A stretch of DNA of 64,000 nt, from assembly GCF_026343295.1 (NCBI RefSeq), contig NZ_JAPELY010000002.1, positions 1,302,001 through 1,366,000 of the forward strand. Reading direction: 5' to 3'. Source of the stretch: Streptomyces sp. NBC_00083. Its GTDB lineage: Bacteria; Actinomycetota; Actinomycetes; Streptomycetales; Streptomycetaceae. The notes below the pieces were generated by a model. The model was not told the DNA's origin and did not search any database. It worked only from the letters and a program-made list of their open reading frames with translations. Positions 27,176-37,300 of the stretch are shown in pieces. Both the position numbers and the translations under genes were made by a program. Position 1 is the stretch's first letter. Each line of letters opens with the position of its first letter.

Positions 27176-28135
27176 GTGCAGCGCTGGCGTGGCTTGGAGG
27201 ACATCCCCCAGGACTGGGGACGCAGCGTCGTCACCATCGGCTCCTACGACGGGGTGCACCGCGGACACCAGCTGATCATCGGGCGGGCCGTCGAGCGCGC
27301 CCGCGAACTGGGCGTCCCGGCCGTCGTCGTCACCTTCGACCCGCACCCCAGCGAGGTCGTGCGCCCCGGCAGCCACCCGCCGCTGCTCGCCCCGCACCAC
27401 CGGCGCGCGGAGCTGATGGCGGAGCTCGGCGTCGACGCGATCCTCATCCTCCCCTTCACGGCCGAGTTCTCGAAGCTCTCCGCCGCCGACTTCGTGGTGA
27501 AGGTCCTCGTCGACAAGCTGCACGCCAGGCTCGTCGTCGAAGGCCCCAACTTCCGTTTCGGCCACAAGGCCGCGGGCAACGTCGAGGTCCTCGCCGACCT
27601 CGGCCGCACCTACGACTACGAGGTCGAGGTCATCGACCTGCGCGTGCGCGGCGAGGCGGGCGGCGGCGAGCCGTTCTCCTCCACCCTGACCCGCCGCCTG
27701 GTCACCGAGGGCGACATCGAGGGCGCCGCCGAGATCCTCGGCCGCCCGCACCGCGTCGAGGGCGTCGTCGTGCGCGGCGCCCAGCGAGGCCGCGAACTCG
27801 GCTACCCCACGGCCAACGTGGAGACCCTGCCGCACACCGCGATCCCCGCCGACGGCGTCTACGCGGGCTGGCTCACCGCGGCCGGCGAGCGCATGCCCGC
27901 CGCGATCTCGGTCGGCACCAACCCCCAGTTCGAAGGCACCGACCGCACGGTGGAGGCGTACGCCATCGACCGCGTCGGCCTCGACCTGTACGGCCTGCAC
28001 GTAGCCGTCGACTTCCTCGCCTACGTACGCGGCATGGCGAAGTTCGACTCCATCGAGGACCTCCTCGAAGCGATCGGCAACGACGTGAAGCGCTCCACGG
28101 AGCTGATCGAGGCCTACGAGGCCGAGCGGGGCTGA
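27176..28135 (+). CDS. ribF: Bifunctional riboflavin kinase / FAD synthetase
   Basis: RibF phosphorylates riboflavin to FMN and adenylylates FMN to FAD. The 319-residue protein has the N-terminal FAD synthetase (nucleotidyltransferase) domain with VVTIGSYDGVHRGHQLII (about residues 20-37) and VEGPNFRFGHKAAGN (about 121-135), and the C-terminal riboflavin kinase domain with GRELGYPTANVE (about 203-214) and DRTVEAYAIDR. GTG start with GAGGAG upstream. It completes the nusA-infB-truB-ribF block common in bacteria, here separated from truB by the protease-NTPase gene. Confidence 0.95.
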   Translation: MQRWRGLEDIPQDWGRSVVTIGSYDGVHRGHQLIIGRAVERARELGVPAVVVTFDPHPSEVVRPGSHPPLLAPHHRRAELMAELGVDAILILPFTAEFSKLSAADFVVKVLVDKLHARLVVEGPNFRFGHKAAGNVEVLADLGRTYDYEVEVIDLRVRGEAGGGEPFSSTLTRRLVTEGDIEGAAEILGRPHRVEGVVVRGAQRGRELGYPTANVETLPHTAIPADGVYAGWLTAAGERMPAAISVGTNPQFEGTDRTVEAYAIDRVGLDLYGLHVAVDFLAYVRGMAKFDSIEDLLEAIGNDVKRSTELIEAYEAERG

Positions 28136-28146
28136 GCGGCGCGGCC

Positions 28147-28200
28147 GCGCCTCGCGGGGCCCCGCCGAGAAACCCGGTGAAGCCGGCGCGCGCGAGGCGC
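28147..28200. terminator. Inverted repeat between convergent ribF and ABC operon
   Basis: A 10-bp inverted repeat GCGCCTCGCG (28147-28156) and CGCGAGGCGC (28191-28200) spans the convergent gap. Its right arm abuts the stop codon of the minus-strand ABC gene, so it could act on both strands. Confidence 0.55.
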
Positions 28201-29190
28201 TCAGCCGCGCCTGCGCGTTGTCGCCCAGTGGCAGGCCACCCGGGCCGTGCCGCCCGCCAGGACCGGCAGGTCCGCCGTGCGGCAGCGTTCCGCCACGCCC
28301 GCGCGGTCGGCCTCGCCCGAGGCCAGGACCGGGCAGCGGGCGTGGAAGCGGCAGCCGTCGGGGATGCGGGACGGGTCGGGGGCCTCGCCCGTCAGGACCA
28401 CCGGGTCTCCGGCGGATTCCGGCAGGACCGACAACAGGGCCTGCGTGTAAGGGTGTTGAGGGTTCGTCAGGACCTGCTCCACCGGCCCCGTCTCCACGAT
28501 GCGGCCCAAGTACATCACCGCCACCCGGTCGGCGATGTTCCAGGCGAGGCCGAGGTCGTGGGTCACGACCAGCGCCGACAGGCCCAACTCGTCGCGCAGG
28601 CGCAGCAGCAGGGCCAGGATCTCGCCGCGCACCGACGCGTCGAGCGAGGCCACCGGCTCGTCCGCGACGAGGAGTTCGGGGGACAGGACGAGCGCGCCCG
28701 CGATCACCACCCGCTGGCGCTGGCCGCCCGACAGTTCGTGCGGGTAGCGCAGGAAGAACCGCTCCGCGGGACGCAGCCCCGCCCGCGCCAGCGCCTCGGC
28801 CACCACCTCCCGCTCGACGTCCGGGGAGCCGTGGATGCGCAGGCCCTCGGCGACCGCGTCGTACACCGTGTGCCGGGGGTTGAGCGAGCCGCTCGGGTCC
28901 TGGAGGACCAGCTGGACCCGCCTGCGGTACGCCTTGAGGGCGCGCGGACGGTGGTCGAGCGGGCTGCCGTCGAAGCTCACGCCGCCCGCGGTCGGGGCGA
29001 CCAGGCCGAGCAGGGTCCGCGCGAGCGTCGTCTTGCCGCACCCCGACTCGCCGACCAGGGCCACGATCTCGCCCTTCCCGACGGTGAGTTCGACCCCGTC
29101 GACCGCGCGGGCCGGGGCGGCGCCGCGCCGCCCGGGGAAGGCGACGTGCAGCCCGGCCGCGCTGAGCAGCGGGCCCGTCGTGGTGGTCAT
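28201..29190 (-). CDS. Oligopeptide/nickel-type ABC transporter ATPase (OppF-like)
   Basis: A 329-residue ABC ATPase energising import through the permease pair encoded upstream. Walker A is GESGCGKTTLARTLLG (about residues 49-64), the signature is LSGGQRQRV and Walker B LLVADEPVASLD. The C-terminal ~80 residues hold the oligopeptide-transporter extension with the cysteines of FHARCPVLASGEADRAGVAERCR, which in relatives bind an iron-sulfur cluster. The start is taken at MTTTTGPLLSA, 16 bases after the preceding gene. Last gene of the five-gene operon. Confidence 0.92.
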   Translation of the reverse strand: MTTTTGPLLSAAGLHVAFPGRRGAAPARAVDGVELTVGKGEIVALVGESGCGKTTLARTLLGLVAPTAGGVSFDGSPLDHRPRALKAYRRRVQLVLQDPSGSLNPRHTVYDAVAEGLRIHGSPDVEREVVAEALARAGLRPAERFFLRYPHELSGGQRQRVVIAGALVLSPELLVADEPVASLDASVRGEILALLLRLRDELGLSALVVTHDLGLAWNIADRVAVMYLGRIVETGPVEQVLTNPQHPYTQALLSVLPESAGDPVVLTGEAPDPSRIPDGCRFHARCPVLASGEADRAGVAERCRTADLPVLAGGTARVACHWATTRRRG

Positions 29191-29206
29191 GCGGTGCTCC
29201 TCGACA

Positions 29207-30175
29207 TCATGCGGGGCCCTGCGCGAGGGAACCGGCGTGGACACAGGCGGCCCGGTGGTCCCGGCCCGCGGCGCGCAGCACCTGGTCGTCCGAGGCGCAG
29301 ACGCCGATCGAGACCGGGCAGCGCGGGTGGAAGGCGCAGCCCGGCGGCAGCGCGGACGGGTCGGGCGGATCGCCGGGCAGGCCGCGGGGCGCGCGCCGCG
29401 AGCCGGGGTCGCCGATGCGGGGGAACGCCGCGGACAGCGCCCGGCCGTAAGGGTGCCGGGCCGCCGCGTACACCTGCCGCGCCGGACCCTCCTCGACGAC
29501 ACGGCCCGCGTACATCACCGCGAGCCGGTCGCAGGTGTCGGCGAGGACCGCCAGATCGTGACTGATCATCAGCAGGCTGATGCCCTGCTCCGCCACGAGC
29601 CGCTCGATCAGCCGCAGGATCTGCGCCTGGATCATCACGTCGAGCGCCGTCGTCGGCTCGTCCGCGACGATCAGGTCCGGGGCGCACGCCAGCGCCATCG
29701 CGATCATCACGCGCTGGCGCTGACCGCCGGACAGCTCGTGCGGATGGGCGCTCGCGCGGGCGGCCGGAAGGCCCACCTGTTCGAGCAGCCCGGCGGCGCG
29801 CTCACGGGCCTCGCCCGGCGACGCGAGGCCGTGCAGCACGATCGGCTCGGCGATCTGGTCGCCGACGCGGTGCACGGCGTTGAGCGAGTGCATCGCCCCC
29901 TGGAACACGATGGACGCGCCCGCCCAGCGCACCGCCCGCAGCCGCCCCCACCGCATGGTCAGGACGTCCTCGCCGTCCAGCAGCACCGACCCCGTCAGCC
30001 GTGCCGACGCGGGGAGCAGCCGCAGCAGCGCCATCGCCAGGGTCGACTTGCCGCAGCCCGACTCGCCCGCGATGCCGAGCTTGCGTCCGGGCTCGATCGT
30101 CAGGTCGACCCCGCGCACGGCCGCCGCGCCGCTCGCGTACGTGACGTGCAGATCCCTGATCTCGAGGAGGCTCAC
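29207..30175 (-). CDS. Oligopeptide/nickel-type ABC transporter ATPase (OppD-like)
   Basis: A 322-residue ABC ATPase paired with the following OppF-like subunit. Walker A GESGCGKSTLAMALL, signature LSGGQRQRVMIAMAL and Walker B LIVADEPTTALD are all intact, and the C-terminal extension (PPGCAFHPRCPVSIGVC) carries the cysteines typical of this family. The GTG start overlaps the upstream permease stop (GTGA), giving a product beginning with SLLEIRDLHVTYASG. Substrate not predictable from the ATPase. Confidence 0.92.
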   Translation of the reverse strand: MSLLEIRDLHVTYASGAAAVRGVDLTIEPGRKLGIAGESGCGKSTLAMALLRLLPASARLTGSVLLDGEDVLTMRWGRLRAVRWAGASIVFQGAMHSLNAVHRVGDQIAEPIVLHGLASPGEARERAAGLLEQVGLPAARASAHPHELSGGQRQRVMIAMALACAPDLIVADEPTTALDVMIQAQILRLIERLVAEQGISLLMISHDLAVLADTCDRLAVMYAGRVVEEGPARQVYAAARHPYGRALSAAFPRIGDPGSRRAPRGLPGDPPDPSALPPGCAFHPRCPVSIGVCASDDQVLRAAGRDHRAACVHAGSLAQGPA

Positions 30176-31080
30176 CGGACGCCCAGCTTCGGGTTGAGGA
30201 CGGCCTCGACGGCCCGGCCGCAGAGCGTGAACGACAGTGCCACCAGGGCGATCGCGATGCCGGGCGGCGCCAGGTACCACCAGTGCCCCGAGGAGACCGC
30301 GCCCGCCTCACGGGCGTCCTGGAGCATCCCGCCCCACGACACCACCGTCGGATCGCCGAGCCCCAGGAAGGCGAGGGTGGCCTCGGTGAGGATGGCGTTG
30401 GAGATGCCGAGCGTGGTCTGCGCGAGGACCAGCGGCATCACGTTCGGCAGGACGTGGCGGCTCATGATGTGCCGGTGGCCGCCGCCGAGCGCACGGGCCC
30501 GTTCGATGTACGGGCGCGACTCGACCGCGATGGTCTGCGCCCGCACGAGCCGGGCCGTCGTCGGCCAGGACGTCACGCCGATCGCCACGACCACCGTCCA
30601 GAGGCTGTGCGACATGACGGTGGCCAGCACGATCGCGAGCACCAGCGTCGGCATCACGAGGAACCAGTCGGTGACCCGCATCAGCACCGTGGCGAGCCAG
30701 CCGCCGTAGTGCCCGGCGAGGATCCCGACCAGGGTCCCGATCGCCACGCTCAGGGCCGCCGCGAGCAGCCCCACCGCGAGCGAGACCCGGGCGCCCCAGA
30801 CCAGCAGGCCGAGCAGCGAACGCCCGAACTGGTCGGTGCCGAGCGGGAACCGGAGGCTCGGCGACTCCAGGGCGGAGCCCGGCGCGGTGGTCACGCTCTG
30901 GATGTCGTCGCCGACGGTCAGCGGCGCGGTCAGCGCGACCAGGGCGATGACGGTGAGGCCCGCCAGGCCCCACAGGCCGGCCCGGTGCGTCCGGTAGGCG
31001 CGCCAGAAACGGGCCAGGGAATCACGGCGGCGCGCCCAGGCGAGTGAGCCGGCCGTGCCGGGCGCGGCGGTCGCGGTCAC
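30172..31080 (-). CDS. ABC transporter permease (OppC/DppC type)
   Basis: A 302-residue inner-membrane permease with an N-terminal cytoplasmic segment (LARFWRAYRTHRAGLWGLAG), about six transmembrane helices and the EAA-like coupling loop ERARALGGGHRHIMSRHVLPNVM (about residues 194-216), which contacts the ATPases. The GTG start used here is uncertain. Two very short frames, each coupled by stop/start overlap, lie between the OppB gene and this GTG, and an ATG at 31137-31139 opens a frame that stops on top of this GTG. The true N-terminus may be longer if there is a frameshift. Confidence 0.85.
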   Translation of the reverse strand: MTATAAPGTAGSLAWARRRDSLARFWRAYRTHRAGLWGLAGLTVIALVALTAPLTVGDDIQSVTTAPGSALESPSLRFPLGTDQFGRSLLGLLVWGARVSLAVGLLAAALSVAIGTLVGILAGHYGGWLATVLMRVTDWFLVMPTLVLAIVLATVMSHSLWTVVVAIGVTSWPTTARLVRAQTIAVESRPYIERARALGGGHRHIMSRHVLPNVMPLVLAQTTLGISNAILTEATLAFLGLGDPTVVSWGGMLQDAREAGAVSSGHWWYLAPPGIAIALVALSFTLCGRAVEAVLNPKLGVR

Positions 31081-31135
31081 CGGGCCGCCTCCGGTGTGTA
31101 CGGCGGCGCGTACGACAGCCCGTACGGGGTCCTCG

Positions 31136-31187
31136 TCATCGGCCCACCCTCGAATCGATCGTCATCGGCCCACCCTCGGATCGAGCA
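31136..31187. repeat. 26-bp tandem duplication at the oppB-oppC junction
   Basis: On the minus strand, GAGGGTGGGCCGATGACGA occurs twice with period 26. Because 26 is not a multiple of three, each copy presents the same overlapping stop/start (CGATGA) in a different frame. The first copy ends oppB and opens a nine-codon frame. The second copy ends that and opens a 20-codon frame (31077-31139) whose TGA overlaps the GTG of the OppC-type gene. Confidence 0.8.
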
Positions 31188-32229
31188 GCGGATAGATCAG
31201 GTCGGCCAGGAGGTTCATCACGATCATCGCGCCCGCGAACACCATGAACAGGCCCTGCACCAGCGGCAGATCGGGCACGCTCAGCGCCTGGTAGAAGAGG
31301 CTGCCGAGACCCGGCCAGGAGAACACCGTCTCCACCAGGATCGAACCCGCCGCGACATGGCCCAGGTTGATGAACAGCATCGTGACCGTGGGCAGCAGCG
31401 CGTTCGGCACCGCGTGGTGGCGGCGCACCACGTCGTCGCGCAGCCCCTTCGCGCGGGCCGTCGTCAGATAGTCGCCGCCCATCTCGTCCAGGAGCGAGGA
31501 GCGCATGACGAGCAGGGTCTGCGCGTACTGCACCGCGACCAGGGTGAACACCGGGAGCACCATGTGGTGCGCGACGTCCAGGACGTACCCGAAGCCGCTG
31601 GTGTCGCCGGACTCCATGCCCCCGGTCGGAAACAGCCCCGGCACCGGGCCCGCGCCCACCGAGAACGTGATGATGAGCAGCAGCCCGAGCCAGAACGACG
31701 GCACCGACCACAGCGTCAGCGCGAGCCCCGTGTGGAACCGGTCGCCGAGGCCGCCGCTGCGCCACGCCGAGCGGGTGCCGAGCCAGATGCCGAGCGCCGA
31801 ATACAGGACGACGGCCGTCCCCGTCAGGAGCAGCGTCGCCGGAAGCTTCTCCGCGATGAGCGAGCCGACCGGGGCGTGGAACTGGTAGGAGGTGCCGAGA
31901 TCTCCCGTGAGGGCCCGGCCGCAGTACTGCGTGAACTGCTGCCACAGCGGCAGATCGAGCCCGAACTGGCTTCTGAGCGCGGCCAGTTGCTCGGCGGAGA
32001 CCTGACGGCCGTGGGTCATGGTGCGGACCGGATCGCCGGGGATGATCCGGAACAGGAAGAAACTCGTCACGAGGACGGCGAACAGCGAGACCACCGCCCC
32101 CGCCAGCCTGCCGCCCACGTACCGCAGATACGCGACCAGCGGGCCCGCGGCGGCGAAACGGCGGCCCCGGGGACCGGTGCGCGCCTCGACGACCGCGGCG
32201 GGGGTCTCGGCCGGACTCGCGGTGGTCAT
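31162..32229 (-). CDS. ABC transporter permease (OppB/DppB type)
   Basis: A 355-residue permease with the family's N-terminal topology: first helix LAGAVVSLFAVLVTSFFLFRIIPGDP (about residues 40-65), a large periplasmic-side loop, and five further helices. The coupling loop is MRSSLLDEMGGDYLTTARAKGLRDDVVRRHHAVPNALLP (about 248-286). The C-terminal DLIYPLLDPRVGR is typical. Its ATG lies three bases after the solute-binding gene stop. With the OppC-type partner it forms the import channel. Confidence 0.93.
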   Translation of the reverse strand: MTTASPAETPAAVVEARTGPRGRRFAAAGPLVAYLRYVGGRLAGAVVSLFAVLVTSFFLFRIIPGDPVRTMTHGRQVSAEQLAALRSQFGLDLPLWQQFTQYCGRALTGDLGTSYQFHAPVGSLIAEKLPATLLLTGTAVVLYSALGIWLGTRSAWRSGGLGDRFHTGLALTLWSVPSFWLGLLLIITFSVGAGPVPGLFPTGGMESGDTSGFGYVLDVAHHMVLPVFTLVAVQYAQTLLVMRSSLLDEMGGDYLTTARAKGLRDDVVRRHHAVPNALLPTVTMLFINLGHVAAGSILVETVFSWPGLGSLFYQALSVPDLPLVQGLFMVFAGAMIVMNLLADLIYPLLDPRVGR

Positions 32230-32232
32230 CGG

Positions 32233-34083
32233 CTACTCCCGGTCGTCGGCGCCGGCGCGGCGGCGCAGCACCAGGAACGAGCCGAGCCCGGCCAGTGCGA
32301 CGGCGCCCGCGACGATGCCGAGGACGAGCCCCGCCGAGGCCCCGCCGTGCGGCTCGGCGCCCGCGCCCGCCCCGGGCACCGCCGACCACCAGCTCCAGTA
32401 GCCGTCCTGCCCGTAGAGGTTGCCCGCGGCCTCGGGCATCGTCGTGATCGACGCGATCTGGTCGGTGCGGTACGCCTCGACCGCGTTCGGGTACGCCATG
32501 ACGTTGATGTACCCGGTGTCGTACAGCCGCGACTCCATCTCCTTGACCAGGTCCGCCCGCTTGGCGGTGTCGTACTCGGCCAACTGCTCCGCGTACAGCT
32601 CGTCGAACCGCCGGTCGCACACGAAGTCGTCCGTACGGCCGCTCACCTTCGGGGTCGCGGGCAGCGCGGCGCAGGTGTGGATGGACAGCACGTAGTCCGG
32701 GTCGGGGCTGACCGAGTAGCCGTCGAGGGCGAGGTCGTACTCGCCGGCCGCCCACGGGTCGCTGACGTTGTCGACGCAGTCCACCGTCAGGCTGACGCCG
32801 AGCTTGCCCCACCATTCCTGGAGGTACTTGCTGATGGCCTTGTCGTTGGGGTCGACGGCGTGACAGAGCAGCCGGAGCGCGAGCGGCCTGCCGTCCCTGC
32901 CGTGCCGCACCCCGTCGGCACCCGCGCGGTACCCCGCCTCGTCGAGCAGCGCGGCCGCTTTTGCTGGATCGTAGGAGGTCCGCTGCGCGGCGGACGGTGT
33001 CCAGAAGTAGTCGGCGAACCGGGGCGGGATGTAGCCCTGCCCCTCGACGGCGCGCCCCTGGAACACCTTGTCGACGAGCATGCCGCGGTCGATGGCCGCG
33101 AACAGCGCCCGGCGCACCCGCACGTCGAGCAGCGCCGGACTGCCGTCGCCGAACGTCCTGCCGTCCCGTGAGCGCGCGCCCGGGTTGGTCGCGAGGGCGA
33201 GGAAGCGCCTGCCGGGTGCGTCGTTGACCTTGATGTGCGGTGCCGACTTCAGTGAACTCGCCTGTGCGGGAGTCAAGTTGGAGACGAACGACACCTCGCC
33301 CTTGCGGAGCGCCGCGACCGCCGCGTCGTTGTCCTTGTAGTACGTGAAGTCCAGCTCGTCGAACTTGGGCGCGCCCCGCCAGAAGCTCTTGTTCGGCTTG
33401 AGCTTGATGTACCGGTCGGCCTTGTAGTCGCTCAGCACGAACGGGCCGTCGCCGACGACGGGGAAGTGCCGGTCGTTGTTGAACGTGGCGAAATCACCGA
33501 CCTCGCGCCACACGTGCTCCGGCACGATCGGCACGTCGAGCGCCGTCATCGTCGCCTGGGGCCGCTTGAGCGCGATGACGAGCGTCGTCGGGTCGGGTGC
33601 GGTCACCTTGTCGAAGTTGGCGACGAAGCTGCCGGAGGCGGTCGCCGCGCTCCGGTCGCTCATCATCTTGGTGAACGTCCAGGCGGCGTCCCGCGCGGTG
33701 ACCGGCTGCCCGTCCGACCACCGCGAGTCCCCCCGGATGGTGTACGTCCAGGTGAGCTTGGACGGTGAGACCTTCCAGGCGGTGGCGAGGCCCGCGACGG
33801 CGTGGCCGTCCTTCGGGTCGTAGTCGGTCAGGAACGGGTACATCAGCCGGTGCACGCTGGTGCTGATGACCCGCTGGGCGAGGAACGGGCTCAGCGAGTC
33901 GACGCTCTGCGAGACCGCGACCGTGAGCACCTTCCGCCCGCCCCCGGCGGCGTCGGCCGCCGATCCCTGGGCGGGAAGGAGGGCCGCCGCCGTCAGCGCG
34001 AGGACGGCCGTGAGGGCGGCGGCCGGGAGACTGCGGGGGCGCGGCGGACGGCGGGTCCCGCGCGACGGGGTTCTTCTTGCCAT
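32233..34083 (-). CDS. Family 5 extracellular solute-binding protein with C-terminal membrane anchor
   Basis: A 616-residue SBP_bac_5 protein that captures the substrate (peptide- or nickel-type) outside the cell. Residues 1-45 are a basic N-region, a hydrophobic core and an AxA-like site (AQGSAADAA), with no lipobox cysteine. The binding domain spans about 50-565 (KVLTVAVSQSVDSLSPFLAQRV; DGQPVTARDAAWTFTKMM; YIPPRFADYFW). Unusually for a binding protein, a C-terminal helix (GLVLGIVAGAVALAGLGSFLVL, about 585-606) is followed by RRRAGADDRE, which would tether it to the membrane in place of a lipid. First gene of the five-gene operon. Confidence 0.92.
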   Translation of the reverse strand: MARRTPSRGTRRPPRPRSLPAAALTAVLALTAAALLPAQGSAADAAGGGRKVLTVAVSQSVDSLSPFLAQRVISTSVHRLMYPFLTDYDPKDGHAVAGLATAWKVSPSKLTWTYTIRGDSRWSDGQPVTARDAAWTFTKMMSDRSAATASGSFVANFDKVTAPDPTTLVIALKRPQATMTALDVPIVPEHVWREVGDFATFNNDRHFPVVGDGPFVLSDYKADRYIKLKPNKSFWRGAPKFDELDFTYYKDNDAAVAALRKGEVSFVSNLTPAQASSLKSAPHIKVNDAPGRRFLALATNPGARSRDGRTFGDGSPALLDVRVRRALFAAIDRGMLVDKVFQGRAVEGQGYIPPRFADYFWTPSAAQRTSYDPAKAAALLDEAGYRAGADGVRHGRDGRPLALRLLCHAVDPNDKAISKYLQEWWGKLGVSLTVDCVDNVSDPWAAGEYDLALDGYSVSPDPDYVLSIHTCAALPATPKVSGRTDDFVCDRRFDELYAEQLAEYDTAKRADLVKEMESRLYDTGYINVMAYPNAVEAYRTDQIASITTMPEAAGNLYGQDGYWSWWSAVPGAGAGAEPHGGASAGLVLGIVAGAVALAGLGSFLVLRRRAGADDRE

Positions 34084-34245
34084 GGACGGTGACCTCGCGT
34101 CATCACTCGCACGGGAAAGCAGGGTTGATCGCAGGCGGATCGCAGGCGGCGGCGGGCGTGGGCGAAGGTTTACCAGGGTGGTCTAGACGTGTCAACGACG
34201 CGTGGCGGGCGGTGAAGAGGCCATTTGGTCTGCGGAAACACCGAA

Positions 34246-34277
34246 AGGGCCCGCACCGTTCGCACGGTGCGGGCCCT
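34246..34277 (-). terminator. Hairpin terminator after the EspI-like gene
   Basis: A perfect 13-bp stem AGGGCCCGCACCG/CGGTGCGGGCCCT with loop TTCGCA, located 24 bases past the stop of the minus-strand EspI-like gene and upstream of the solute-binding protein gene. Confidence 0.8.
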
Positions 34278-34300
34278 CATTGGTCCAGTCCTGTGACGCC

Positions 34301-37300
34301 CTACTGCTGAGGCGCTGACGGCGGCTGCGGAGCGTGGCCGCCGCCGTCCTGCCCCGGCCATCCCGGCGGGGGCACGGAGCCCTGCGGCTCGGGGGCACCG
34401 GGGCCGCCCTCGCTCGCGGGCGGCCCCGGCTGCTGCCATCCGGGCGGCGGCAGCGGGGCGCCGGGGTGGGGCTGGGCCGGCTGTCCGGGCTGAGCCGCGT
34501 ACGGCTGTCCGGGGTAGGGCTGCCCGGGTGCGCCGGGCATCGGCTGCTGTGCACCCGGCTGACCCGGCTGACCCGGCTGACCCGGCTGGAACTGGCCCTG
34601 GTTCGGGAACGGCTGACCGGGCTGCGCCCCGTACGGCTGACCCGGCTGCGGCTGGCCCTGGTTCGGGAAGGGCTGACCCGGCTGCGGCCGGCCCTGCGCG
34701 GGATAGGGCGAACCCGGGTGCGGCTGGGCCTGCGGCTGGCCGGGGTACGGCTGGTCCGGGTACGGCTGGCCCGGGGCGCCCTGCTGACCCGGCATCGGCG
34801 GGGCGAGGCGCGGGGGCTGGTTGTTGCCGTCGCCGGTCCACAGCCCCTGCTGCTGCTGGGCCCGGATGAAGTCCTCCGCCACGAGCGCCGAGAGGTTGAA
34901 GTACGCCTCCCGGGTCTTGGGACGCATCATGTCGAGGTCCACCTCGGCGCCGGCCGCGAGGTGCTCGTCGAACGGCACCACGACCACACCGCGGCAGCGC
35001 ATCTGGAAGTGCTGCACGATGTCGTCCACCTTGATCATCTTGCCGGTCTCGCGGACCCCGGAGATGACGGTGAGCGAGCGCTGCACGAGGTCGGCGTAGC
35101 CGTGCGCCGAGAGCCAGTCGAGCGTCGTGGAGGCGCTGGACGCACCGTCCACGGAGGGCGTCGAGATGATGATCAACTGGTCGGCGAGGTCGAGCACGCC
35201 CCGCATCGCGGAGTAGAGCAGACCCGTACCCGAGTCGGTGAGGATGATCGGGTACTGCTTGCCCAGGACGTCTATGGCGCGCCGGTAGTCCTCGTCGTTG
35301 AACGTCGTGGACACCGCGGGGTCGACGTCGTTGGCGATGATCTCCAGGCCCGACGGCGCCTGCGAGGTGAAGCGCCGGATGTCCATGTACGAGTTGAGGT
35401 ACGGGATCGCCTGGACGAGGTCGCGGATGGTGGCGCCGGTCTCGCGGCGCACCCGGCGGCCGAGCGTGCCGGCGTCCGGGTTGGCGTCGATCGCCAGGAT
35501 CTTGTCCTGCCGTTCGGTGGCCAGCGTCGCGCCGAGCGCGGTCGTCGTGGTGGTCTTGCCGACGCCGCCCTTGAGGGAGATCACCGCGATCCGGTAGCAG
35601 GAGAGCACCGGCGTGCGGATGAGGCCGAGCTTGTGCTGCCGCTCCGCCTCCTCCTTCTTGGCGCCGAACTTGAAGCGCGAGGCGCCGGCCGCCGGACCGC
35701 GACTGCTCTTCGGCTTCGGCTTGTTGTTGCGCAGCAGCCGGTCGGAGGAGAGCTCGACGGCGGCCGTGTACCCGAGCGGGGCGCCGGGCATCGACCGCTC
35801 ACGCTGGTCGTGCGTCACCGGCGACGGCCACGCCGTCCCGGCTCGGGGATCGACGGGCTGAGCCGCCTGGGCCGGCTGGGCGTGCGGCGGTACGCCCTCG
35901 CCCTGGCCGCCCTGGCCCGGCTGGGGGAATCCGTAACCGCCTTGTCCGGCGGGGGAGTCGGGGCCGGGGGCCGGCGCGGGGAAGCGCGGGTCCGCCGACG
36001 GGCCGGGGGCCGCCCCCTGGTGCGGGAAGCCGTAACCGCCCTGCGGGGCCGGCGCGTCCGGAGCCGCCGCCTGCTGGGGAAAGCCGTAACCGCCCTGCGG
36101 GGCGGCGGGGTGGGGGCCGGCCGGCGGAGCCGCGTTGGGGTGCGGGAAGCCGTAACCGCCCTGTGGCGTCTGGGGGTTGGGGGCGCCCGGCGGGTACGCG
36201 CCGCCCTGCTGAGGGAAGCCGTAGCCGTTCGGCTGCTGCGGCCACGCCGGCGCCGGGGCTCCCTGGTCCGGGACGCTCGGTGCGGGCTGCGGCTGCGCCT
36301 GGACCGGCCACTGGGGCGCGGGGGCGGGCGCGGCGGACTGGAACGCGGGCGGCAGCGGCGGAAGGCCCGGCTGGGCCTGGGGGTTCGCGGCCCACGGCTG
36401 GTCGGCCGGTGCGGGCCGCGCGTCCTGGGGCTCGGGCGCGGTGGCGTCCGCCGGTACGGCGTCCGCGACCGGCTCGGCGTCGGAGACGGGCACGGCGTCG
36501 GCGATGGGTGCCGCGTCCGAGGGGGAGGTGGCGGCGGGGGCGGCGCTGTCCGCGGCCGACACCGCGTCGGCGACGGGCGCGGCGTCCCGCGGTGCGGGCG
36601 GGGTGTCCTGCGGTGCCGCCGTGGCGTCCGCGAGCGGCGCGGGGGCGGCCGGGGCGGGGCCCGGGGTCCCGGCGTCCGCGGCGGAGCCGTCGGCGGGGTC
36701 GGAGGAGGGGGCGTCGGCGGTGGCGAAGTCGGAGGGGGCCGGGGTGTCCAGGGGAGCGGACGTGCCGTCGGACGGCGGGGTGTCCCGGCCGGGGCCGGTC
36801 TCCGACTCGGCGCCCGGCGCTCCGGCCTCCGCTTCCACTGCCGCCTCGGGGGTCGCCGTCGTCCCGGCGGCCTCATCGGCGTCGGCGGACGGCGCGGTCG
36901 TACCGTCGAAGCGCCCGGCGAAGAAGGCGTCGGCGGCAGCGTCGGCGGAGGTGTCGAGCGGGGCGTCGGGGCCGGCCGGACCGGTCGCCTCGCGGGCGTC
37001 GGCATCGGGGGAGCCGGTCGCGCCCGTGGAGGCCGCCGGGGCGGCCGGGTCCGCGGGGCTCGGGGTGCCCGAGGTGTCCGGTCCGTTCGCCGGGGGCGCC
37101 GCCTGCGGGGGCGTGGCCGAGTCGCCGGAAGCGCCCGCCGGACCGGAGCCCTGGGGCGGGGTCGAGGGGGGCTCGGGCACTGCCGGGTGGCCGGAAGCGG
37201 ATGCTGACGCGGCGTCAGCACTGGCCGCCGCGGTGGACTCGCCGCGCGCCGCCGCGATTGCTTCGAGCTGCGCGAACTCGCGCTTCAGGGCGGTGGGGGA

